8,157 bases of DNA from Acidimicrobiaceae bacterium (GTDB lineage Bacteria; Actinomycetota; Acidimicrobiia; Acidimicrobiales; RAAP-2): contig PLXU01000096.1 of assembly GCA_003151555.1 (NCBI GenBank), forward strand, positions 1 through 8,157, given 5' to 3'. The position numbers and the translations under genes are program-made. Under the pieces are notes generated by a model. That model had not been told where the DNA came from, searched no databases, and worked only from the letters and a program-made list of their open reading frames with translations. Shown piece by piece: positions 1-4,547 of this stretch; within the stretch, counting starts at the first letter, position 1; each line of letters opens with the position of its first letter.

Positions 1-706
1 ACCCGGCCACCAACAGGAGGGCGGTGCGCCAGTTGCGCCCCAGATCCTTGCGCACCAGGTCCCGTTCGCTGAGGAGCCGGGCCGATAGATTGGTACTCGC
101 GGTCCGTCGCCGATGAATCTTGTTTAAGATCCACTCCGCCAACGAGCCGACCTTGTAGAGCACTCGATCGAATTTCAAGACGACGGCCCCGCTGGCCACG
201 ATGAGCACGAATCCACCGATGCCGAGCAGGGCGGCGAAGAGCAGACCGGAATTCACCGAGAGGCCGCCCAGGATCGCGGGCAGCACAAAAATCGGCAACG
301 AGAAGAGTCCCGCGATGCCCAGGAGCGACGATGTTGCGAGGCCTCCGGCCGCTTGCACCGAATCAACGCCCGAGGTCACCAGCATCTGAAACTGCACGCT
401 GGCGCCGACCGCGTCACCTCCGGGCAGCACATTGGTGACGGCGTTGCCGGCCAGGGCCGCGGTGATGATCGCGAACCAGCCCTTGATGCGCAGCACTAGT
501 CGCTGCAGCGCCAGCGAACAGAAGAAACTTACGGCCTCGGTCACCACCATCACCGCGAGCCACGCGGGAGCTAACGAGGACAGTCGGGGCCACGCCGAGA
601 TCACGCGCAGTAGCGCGGGAAAGATGATGTAAAAGGTCAGTCCCGTAATGACTACCGCTGCCATCCGGCGAATGACGGCGCTGCGTGTTCCAGACTTCTT
701 AACCAT
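1..706 (-). CDS. YbhN/LPG-synthase-TM family membrane protein (partial, 3' end off window)
   Basis: The translated N-terminal 235 residues form a polytopic inner-membrane protein. After a basic start (MVKKSGTRSAVIRRM), hydrophobic segments lie at about 16-35, 48-66, 77-95, 127-147 and 152-177, followed by a basic cytoplasmic stretch near 195-230 (IHRRR at 197-201). The segment GNAVTNVLPGGDAVGA (87-102), then a conserved G-rich helix near 112-130, matches the lysylphosphatidylglycerol synthase transmembrane/UPF0104 (YbhN, flippase-like) family as I know it. The soluble aminoacyl-transferase domain of MprF would lie C-terminal in a fused protein only if present beyond the edge, so lipid aminoacylation cannot be claimed. 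ATG at 706 is chosen; an in-frame GTG at 715 would add three residues. Neither has a strong Shine-Dalgarno. It is divergent from the acidic-protein gene. The exact substrate is unknown. Confidence 0.75.
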   Translation of the reverse strand, partial: MVKKSGTRSAVIRRMAAVVITGLTFYIIFPALLRVISAWPRLSSLAPAWLAVMVVTEAVSFFCSLALQRLVLRIKGWFAIITAALAGNAVTNVLPGGDAVGASVQFQMLVTSGVDSVQAAGGLATSSLLGIAGLFSLPIFVLPAILGGLSVNSGLLFAALLGIGGFVLIVASGAVVLKFDRVLYKVGSLAEWILNKIHRRRTASTNLSARLLSERDLVRKDLGRNWRTALLLVAG

Positions 707-825
707 GTCAACCACTAAACCTACGCTGCGAGGGGCGGCCCGCAGAACGCGTCACTCGTCGCGCTGCACTGGGGGACATGTCATGATGAAGGCCGGGTCA
801 ATTCGCCCGACGAACAAGGAGCGAA
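707..825. other. Divergent intergenic region
   Basis: This 119-base gap separates two divergently transcribed genes and must hold both promoters, but I see no convincing -35/-10 pair on either strand. It contains a 5-bp inverted repeat (CTGCG at 726-730, CGCAG at 741-745, 10-base loop). The plus-strand ribosome binding site AAGGAG lies at 816-821, four bases before the ATG at 826. A TAGGTT hexamer on the minus strand (723-718) is a possible -10 for the left-hand gene, at low confidence. Confidence 0.3.
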
Positions 826-1101
826 ATGAGTGACGCCAACAGCGGGCCCGCGAACGAAGACGAGATCGAACTGGTGGAGTTTGAAACCGTGGGTACGGAC
901 GCCGAGGGCAACATCGTGATCGACGACGTGGTCGTTGCCACCGACGCCCAGGGACACATCATCGCGACCGATGAGACCGTTGTTGTCATCGACGCGCACG
1001 GCGATGCGGTGATCGATGAAACCGTCTCCGTAGTGGGTGAAGACGGAGAGTTGCACGTTCTCGAAGAAGACGTTGCCGTGCTCGAGGTGGATGAGTCATA
1101 A
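826..1101 (+). CDS. Hyperacidic tandem-repeat protein, unknown function
   Basis: I do not recognise this 91-residue protein. It contains 27 Asp/Glu and no Lys, Arg, Cys, Trp or Tyr, so its pI must be very low. After a polar leader (about 1-13) it is a degenerate repeat of 15-16 residues: a Val/Ile-rich strand, then D-A-x-G, then another Val/Ile-rich strand and an acidic pair. The turn glycines are at 28, 43, 59 and 74 (DAEG, DAQG, DAHG, EDG), and the acidic pairs at 33-34, 49-50, 64-65 and 80-81. The alternation suggests a beta-hairpin or small beta-solenoid carrying acidic turns. No signal peptide or membrane segment is visible, so it is probably cytoplasmic. AAGGAG at 816-821 supports the ATG, and the complete ORF with a TAA stop plus the regular protein repeat argue that it is real. 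It lies 126 bases upstream of mscL on the same strand. Cation binding or a halotolerance-type role is conceivable but only inferred. Confidence 0.75.
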   Translation: MSDANSGPANEDEIELVEFETVGTDAEGNIVIDDVVVATDAQGHIIATDETVVVIDAHGDAVIDETVSVVGEDGELHVLEEDVAVLEVDES

Positions 1102-1135
1102 TTGGGGCGGCCAATGGGCTGCACTGTCGAGTGCA
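1101..1135 (+). terminator. Two consecutive small hairpins after the acidic-protein gene
   Basis: ATTGG (1101-1105) and CCAAT (1111-1115) form a perfect 5-bp stem around GGCGG, starting on the last base of the stop codon. TGCACT (1120-1125) and AGTGCA (1130-1135) form a perfect 6-bp stem around GTCG. No T-tract follows, so this is not a canonical intrinsic terminator. It could attenuate read-through into mscL, or the second element could be a dyad operator upstream of the mscL promoter. Confidence 0.3.
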
Positions 1136-1145
1136 TCGGATCTAG

Positions 1146-1174
1146 TTGACAACTTTGACGTTCGTGCGTAGTAA
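1146..1174 (+). promoter_or_regulatory. Candidate mscL promoter
   Basis: A perfect TTGACA -35 hexamer at 1146-1151 is followed after 17 bases by TAGTAA (1169-1174), a partial -10 that keeps the TA start. Transcription would begin near 1181, giving a leader of roughly 47 bases ahead of the mscL ATG at 1228, with a good GGGAGG ribosome site at 1218-1223. This suggests mscL has its own promoter despite lying downstream of the acidic-protein gene. Confidence 0.45.
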
Positions 1175-1227
1175 TTTCAATCAGTAGCGGCGAAGTCTCA
1201 GTCAAAGAGCGAATATCGGGAGGCATC

Positions 1228-1647
1228 ATGATCAAGGGCTTTAAGAGTTTTCTGCTCCAAGGAGAGTTGATTGTCATTGCCGTGGGTCTGGTGGTGGCGC
1301 TGGCCTTCAGCAATCTGATCTCCGCCTTCACGAACAACATCATCACGCCACTGGTTAATTCCTTCGAGAGTTCGAACTCGCCCGGCACTCCGCTGGGATT
1401 CACCGTTCACGGCCAGTTCGTCAACTTCGGCGCCTTGATCTCGGCGATCATCTACTTCGTCATTTTTCTGACGGTGGTGTACTTCGCCCTAGTGGTTCCG
1501 TACCGGGCGTACATGGCGAAGCACGGCGTTACGGTATTTGGCCAGCCCACCGTCCCGGCGCCCACAAAAAGTTGTCCCCAGTGCCTGTCCGAGGACCTGC
1601 CGGTGGCGGCGACCAAGTGCCTTCATTGCGCGAGCGTGGTCGCGTAG
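1228..1647 (+). CDS. mscL: Large-conductance mechanosensitive channel MscL with zinc-ribbon tail
   Basis: MscL is a homopentameric inner-membrane tension valve that releases small solutes on hypo-osmotic shock. The 139-residue length fits the family. The N-terminal amphipathic helix (MIKGFKSFLLQG, 1-12) leads into TM1 (about 14-36), with the family's A-F-x-x-(L/I)-(I/V) pattern at 26-31 and the N-N-I-I-T-P segment at 36-41. A periplasmic loop follows (about 45-65, Ser/Pro/Gly rich), then TM2 (about 66-91). The C terminus carries C116-x2-C119 and C131-x2-C134, the zinc-ribbon-like tail (CPQC...CLHC) common in actinobacterial MscL, in place of the charged helical bundle of enterobacterial proteins. 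GGGAGG at 1218-1223 fixes the ATG. The stop codon is 31 bases before the tam start. Identification is confident; metal binding by the tail is inferred. Confidence 0.95.
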   Translation: MIKGFKSFLLQGELIVIAVGLVVALAFSNLISAFTNNIITPLVNSFESSNSPGTPLGFTVHGQFVNFGALISAIIYFVIFLTVVYFALVVPYRAYMAKHGVTVFGQPTVPAPTKSCPQCLSEDLPVAATKCLHCASVVA

Positions 1648-1665
1648 TTGAATCAAGTCGGCTGA

Positions 1666-1671
1666 CATAAT
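1666..1671 (+). promoter_or_regulatory. Candidate -10 box of a leaderless tam transcript
   Basis: CATAAT (5 of 6 to TATAAT) ends seven bases before the GTG at 1679, so transcription would begin on or next to the start codon. There is no purine-rich Shine-Dalgarno between the mscL stop and this GTG. No clear -35 is visible at the usual distance. Confidence 0.45.
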
Positions 1672-1678
1672 TGGTGCC

Positions 1679-2455
1679 GTGACGTCGTTTGACGGGTGGG
1701 ATCCCGACCAGTACAACCGTTTCGCCCAGCTACGAGAGCAGCCGTTCTGGGATTTGGTGCAACTCATCAAAGGGGGGACGCGACCCTCGGTGGTTGACCT
1801 TGGTTGCGGTGACGGTCGTCTCAGCAGCCAATTAAGCAAGCATCTGGGGGCGGCGTCGATGCTCGGGGTCGATCGCTCGCCCGCCATGATCGGCGCCGCG
1901 CGCGAGTACGCCAATGAGCGAGTCACGTTCACGCTCGGCGACATCGCCGCGTTCGAAGAACCCGGTTCGTTCGATGTGGTATTTGCCAACGCGTCGATGC
2001 AGTGGGTCCCCGATCACGCGGGCGTCCTGGCCCGATGGGCCAACTCACTCGGTGATGCGGGTCAGCTGGCGGTCCAAGTACCGGCCAACGCCGATCATCC
2101 GGCGCACGTGCTGGCGAGCGAAGTGGCCCAAGAGTTACTGGACGATCCGCCGCGCGACGTCGTAGACGAGAACGTGCTGGCGCCCGAGCGCTACGCGCAG
2201 ATTCTTGACGATCTGGGATTTGATGAGCAGCACGTTCGACTTCAGGTCTACGCGCATCAATTGGCGTCGACGGCCGATGTGGTCGAGTGGGTGAAAGGGA
2301 CCACGCTGAACCGGTTTAAGGAGTCCCTCGGCGTCGCCGGTTGGGAGCACTTTGTGGATCTCTACCGAACTCGCCTGTTGGCGGAATTGGGGGAGCACTC
2401 GCCGTTCTTTTATCCCTTCAAACGAATCCTGATGTGGGCCCGGCGACGTTCCTGA
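1679..2455 (+). CDS. tam: Trans-aconitate 2-methyltransferase-like SAM enzyme
   Basis: Tam is a cytosolic SAM-dependent enzyme that methyl-esterifies trans-aconitate, a spontaneous inhibitor of aconitase and the citric-acid cycle. The 258-residue length is typical. The family's N-terminal W-(N/D)-P-x-x-Y-x-x-F is present as WDPDQYNRF (7-15). Motif I, VVDLGCGDG (38-46), binds SAM, and D65 in LGVDRSPAMI is the expected ribose-contacting acid. FANASMQWVPDH (102-113) and AVQVP (131-135) are near-diagnostic for Tam. The C-terminal half (about 165-258) carries the substrate-binding part, including VVEWVKGTTL (201-210) and a basic tail, LMWARRRS. The GTG start lacks a Shine-Dalgarno and sits just downstream of CATAAT, suggesting a leaderless mRNA. 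The gene ends 13 bases from the convergent mscS gene. Assignment to the family is strong; the substrate is inferred. Confidence 0.88.
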   Translation: MTSFDGWDPDQYNRFAQLREQPFWDLVQLIKGGTRPSVVDLGCGDGRLSSQLSKHLGAASMLGVDRSPAMIGAAREYANERVTFTLGDIAAFEEPGSFDVVFANASMQWVPDHAGVLARWANSLGDAGQLAVQVPANADHPAHVLASEVAQELLDDPPRDVVDENVLAPERYAQILDDLGFDEQHVRLQVYAHQLASTADVVEWVKGTTLNRFKESLGVAGWEHFVDLYRTRLLAELGEHSPFFYPFKRILMWARRRS

Positions 2456-2468
2456 CGCCGTCACGGAC

Positions 2469-3149
2469 TCAGAGCTGAGGACCGTCGTCCGTTTCCAATG
2501 GCAATTTTTCCGTCGGTGGCGGAGCGCTTTCGATCTTGGGAGAGAACTGGCCGATACCAGCGGACAGCATTACCGAGTTCGGGATCTTGAGGTTCCCGTC
2601 CTCGGTGCGCACCGTGACGTAGGTGAGACCGATGGCGAGCACGTGCACGTCAATCACGCCCAACGTGCCCGAGCGGATTCGAATATGGTCACCGACGCCA
2701 AAGGGCCGCGCGAAGAGCAGCACCAGGGACGCGAAGACGTTCCCGAGGCTCTGCTGGGCCGCGATGCCGAGCACCACGCCCGCGAGACCCGCCCCGATGA
2801 GGAGACGTTCTACGGACACGCCGATCACGGCGAACACGCAAAAAATGAGGAGCACGTAGCCCACGCCCGAGGCGATCAGTCGAACCGCCGCGCCCGCGGC
2901 CGGGATCGATTTTTGCGTGATGAGCCCGTCGAGACCGGCGGCGATCCGGCGCACGGCGAGCACGCCCGCGCCCAGCAGCACCGCCGAGGCGACCCACGCG
3001 ATGACGTGCTTGTGCACGGATGGTCCGTGCACTTTTCCATAGTCGGATCCGACGACGAGCGCGGCGACCGCCACGATGCCCGCGCTGATGCCAATCAGCC
3101 AGTGGTGTTCACGGGTGCGCGGCGTCGAGGGGGAGTCTTTACGCACCAT
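2469..3149 (-). CDS. Short MscS-family mechanosensitive channel
   Basis: This 226-residue inner-membrane protein has predicted helices at about 17-35, 48-66 and 88-113, then the pore helix TM3 at about 115-148. TM3 and the following beta-domain start carry the MscS signature: GLAGVVLGIAAQQSLGNVFA (121-140), F146-A-R-P-F-G-V-G-D, and RTEDGNLKIPNSVML (181-195), equivalent to the E. coli RTADGKIIVIPN segment. Family proteins continue with an alpha/beta vestibule domain of about 90 residues. Here the chain stops shortly after the beta domain with a Pro/acidic tail (QFSPKIESAPPPTEK...), so the large cytoplasmic cage is missing. No frameshifted remnant can follow, because tam ends 13 bases further on. 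ATG at 3149 has no Shine-Dalgarno; a -10-like TAAAGT lies just upstream. Channel activity is inferred from the conserved pore helix. Confidence 0.88.
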   Translation of the reverse strand: MVRKDSPSTPRTREHHWLIGISAGIVAVAALVVGSDYGKVHGPSVHKHVIAWVASAVLLGAGVLAVRRIAAGLDGLITQKSIPAAGAAVRLIASGVGYVLLIFCVFAVIGVSVERLLIGAGLAGVVLGIAAQQSLGNVFASLVLLFARPFGVGDHIRIRSGTLGVIDVHVLAIGLTYVTVRTEDGNLKIPNSVMLSAGIGQFSPKIESAPPPTEKLPLETDDGPQL

Positions 3150-3157
3150 GGATAGTC

Positions 3158-3163
3158 ACTTTA
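3158..3163 (-). promoter_or_regulatory. Candidate -10 box of a leaderless mscS transcript
   Basis: Read on the minus strand, TAAAGT (3163-3158) fits the actinobacterial TAnnnT -10 and ends eight bases before the ATG at 3149, placing +1 at or next to the start codon. No Shine-Dalgarno lies between them. A -35 is not evident. Confidence 0.35.
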
Positions 3164-3181
3164 ACGTTGATTCGATCCGTG

Positions 3182-3219
3182 AAAATTTTGTGGCGCCCAC
3201 GCGCGAAGATGGTTGCGCG
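3182..3219 (-). terminator. Weak candidate terminator downstream of the O-methyltransferase gene
   Basis: On the minus strand a 5-bp stem CGCGC/GCGCG (3219-3215 with 3204-3200, 10-base loop) can be extended by two G-C pairs past a bulge. It is followed about 14 bases later by AAAATTTT (3189-3182). The T-tract is short and too far from the stem for a textbook terminator. It lies in the gap between the O-methyltransferase stop and the mscS start and may partly separate the two transcripts. Confidence 0.22.
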
Positions 3220-3245
3220 GGTACGGGAGAAAAATGAATCGTCGA

Positions 3246-3836
3246 CTATCGCTTTCGACAGACGAGCTCGCCCTTGCCGATCGGCACGACGAGTGCGTCG
3301 ACGCGCGAGTCACTCAGCGCTGCGTCCAACATGGGCTTGAGTTCGTCGGGGTGGCTGAGCGCGTTGTCCGCCACCAGCAAGCCGCCGGGAACGAGTCGCG
3401 GTATTACGGCGTCGTAACAAGGACCGTACACCTCCTTTTCCGCGTCGAGGAAGCAGAAGGAAATGTCACCGAGGCGATCGACGTACGAGAGGAAGTCATC
3501 CTCGACGAGGGTGACGACATCATTGACGTCGGCCGCCATAAAGGTGGCCGCGGCCAGGACCGACTTGGAGGTCATGATCTCGAACGTCGTGATGGTGTGG
3601 TGGCGCGCCCGACAGGCCAACGCTAACCACAGCGTTGAATACCCGGCGCTGGTGCCGATCTCAATCCACGATCCTTCGGGCGACGACGCCGCCAAGAGCG
3701 CGAGGAAGCGTCCCGTCTCGGGAGGGACTTGGCGAAGACGTTGCAGTCGCGCGGTACCGTCGACGCGGTCCTCTCGATCGGTCGTTTCGAGTTCGCGCAT
3801 CCTTTGAAGCATCGGTGCGGGAATGTCGAGAAACAC
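3246..3836 (-). CDS. Class I SAM-dependent O-methyltransferase (COG4122/YrrM-like)
   Basis: The 196-residue cytosolic protein matches the small cation-dependent O-methyltransferase family (Methyltransf_3; COMT/CCoAOMT/YrrM type). Motif I is EIGTSAGYSTLWLA (59-72), preceded by the usual P-P-E-T-G-R-F-L (38-45). E86 is placed to bind the SAM ribose. FLDAEKEVY (129-137) supplies the expected metal/catalytic Asp131 with Lys134, and ADN at 156-158 supplies the second metal-site pair. GGLLVADN (151-158) is a family hallmark. The C terminus ends in a basic strand, LVCRKR. The start is GTG at 3836, preceded by GAAGG seven bases upstream and an in-frame TAG at 3854-3852; the next in-frame ATG is codon 9. 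It lies 83 bases downstream of the small conserved gene on the same strand. The acceptor (catechol-like, tRNA base or secondary metabolite) cannot be told from sequence. Confidence 0.88.
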   Translation of the reverse strand: MFLDIPAPMLQRMRELETTDREDRVDGTARLQRLRQVPPETGRFLALLAASSPEGSWIEIGTSAGYSTLWLALACRARHHTITTFEIMTSKSVLAAATFMAADVNDVVTLVEDDFLSYVDRLGDISFCFLDAEKEVYGPCYDAVIPRLVPGGLLVADNALSHPDELKPMLDAALSDSRVDALVVPIGKGELVCRKR

Positions 3837-3919
3837 GAGGAGACCTTCGCCCTAAGAATCGATTGTTGACACCAGTAGGTTCAATTTGATGGTGACACCG
3901 ATCGATCGCATAGAGAAAT

Positions 3920-4321
3920 TCACATTGCCCTCATTTGGTTGTTGCGCGCGTCGTGGGTGACTTCGGCCAGCCCGAGCTTTTCCAACAACGGCGGAAGGTA
4001 CATACCGAAACGCCCTCGATAACCGTTGCGCAGTCCGTACCATCCGCCCACGGGATTCTTTGGTGACCGGCCCCACGCCTCTACGGTGCCGTCAGTCGCC
4101 GGCTTCTTCTCGTCGGCCGCGCCCAGCGCGACCCAGTCGCCTTGGGCGACCAGCCACGCGTGCAGATCGTCGATGGCGCTTAGGTGGTACTTCAACGTGG
4201 TCGATCCGACCTGGCACACCAGCGCCGGCGGGTTGGCCAGTTCGTCGCGGTACATCGTGTACTCCGAACTGCCCGGCGGGGTTTTTAACTGCCAGGGATT
4301 TTCCTTCGTGCCTTCGGCCAT
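3920..4321 (-). CDS. Conserved small actinobacterial protein of unknown function
   Basis: This 133-residue soluble protein has no signal peptide or membrane helix. I recall closely similar hypothetical proteins from actinobacteria, beginning MAEGTK.NPW and containing TPPGSSEYTMYRDE; the family may be the one called DUF6855, but I am not sure of the number. Visible parts are the N-terminal block (1-26), a strand-rich segment PPALVCQVGSTTLKYHL (31-47), an alpha segment with DDLHAWLVAQGDW (51-63), and a C-terminal Gly/Arg/aromatic block with GRSPKNPVGGWYGLRNG (84-100) and GRFGMYLPPLLEKLGLAEV (103-121). ATG at 4321 is preferred over the adjacent TTG because GGAG lies seven bases upstream. It heads a minus-strand series with the O-methyltransferase 83 bases downstream. 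Its function is unknown; the basic aromatic C-terminal half could bind nucleic acid, but that is speculation. Confidence 0.85.
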   Translation of the reverse strand: MAEGTKENPWQLKTPPGSSEYTMYRDELANPPALVCQVGSTTLKYHLSAIDDLHAWLVAQGDWVALGAADEKKPATDGTVEAWGRSPKNPVGGWYGLRNGYRGRFGMYLPPLLEKLGLAEVTHDARNNQMRAM

Positions 4322-4466
4322 CAATCAACTCCGTTCCTCGCACCGCTCGACGCTCGCCGCCGGCGATTCCATGCAAAGTATCGCAGTACGTCGGTTCGAA
4401 CATGGGTTGTCGCATTGCTAGGGTCGTTTTGGGCCCCGCGACGTCAGCGCGGCGTTTACGTGGTCC

Positions 4467-4494
4467 TTGTCGACTGGATATTTGCCACTATAAA
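4467..4494 (+). promoter_or_regulatory. Candidate promoter of the cysteine-synthase-like gene
   Basis: TTGTCG (4467-4472, 4 of 6 to the consensus -35) is followed after 16 bases by TATAAA (4489-4494). Transcription would start near 4501, giving a leader of about 47 bases with a strong GAGGGGAG ribosome site at 4534-4541. The AT-richness of the -10 region stands out from the GC-rich surroundings. Confidence 0.5.
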
Positions 4495-4497
4495 TAT
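4478..4497. promoter_or_regulatory. AT-rich inverted repeat overlapping the -10 box (possible operator)
   Basis: ATATTT (4478-4483) and AAATAT (4492-4497) form a perfect 6-bp dyad with an 8-base spacer. The right arm overlaps the TATAAA -10 hexamer, a position expected for a repressor-binding operator. The dyad is short and AT-only, so chance within an AT-rich promoter is a real alternative. Confidence 0.3.
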
Positions 4498-4547
4498 TGA
4501 CAGCGCCTTCGCTGGCGGCTGGATCTCGATTCCGAGGGGAGAATCGC

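Larger units (their letters stand above)
4322..4547. other. Divergent intergenic region between small conserved gene and cysteine synthase
   Basis: This is the longest gap in the window, about 226 bases. The right part is distinctly AT-rich (4478-4498) and holds the promoter of the PLP enzyme. The left part holds the minus-strand ribosome site GGAG for the small conserved gene. A TACTTT on the minus strand near 4374-4379 could be its -10, without a good -35. Short open frames here lack coding character and I call none. Confidence 0.4.

Noticed and set aside
732..1112. The 9-mer GGGGCGGCC occurs on both sides of the acidic-protein gene (732-740 and 1104-1112).
   Set aside because: A GC-only 9-mer is likely to recur by chance in a high-GC sequence, and the flanks do not match.
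798..1403. A 201-codon minus-strand frame opposite the acidic protein and the start of mscL.
   Set aside because: Its Ser/Thr/Pro-rich low-complexity translation is explained by reading the repetitive acidic gene backwards; mscL on the other strand is unambiguous.
2453..2479. Small dyads TGACG-C-CGTCA and CTCAG-AG-CTGAG between and inside the convergent tam and mscS ends, considered as a bidirectional terminator.
   Set aside because: The arms are five bases with one- or two-base loops, mostly coding, and there is no T-tract on either strand.
2643..3155. A 170-codon plus-strand open frame over the mscS gene.
   Set aside because: It is a shadow of mscS: rich in Arg/His/Asp/Glu with no hydrophobic core, no ribosome site and no recognisable motif.
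4396..4411. TCGAAC-N4-GTTGTC, resembling the actinobacterial LexA/SOS box TCGAAC-N4-GTTCGA.
   Set aside because: The left half is perfect but the right half matches only 3 of 6, and neither flanking gene is an obvious damage-response gene.
4497..4547. In-frame TTG start that would add 17 residues to the PLP enzyme.
   Set aside because: It lies on the AT-rich promoter, ahead of the expected transcription start, and the ATG at 4548 has a strong ribosome site.
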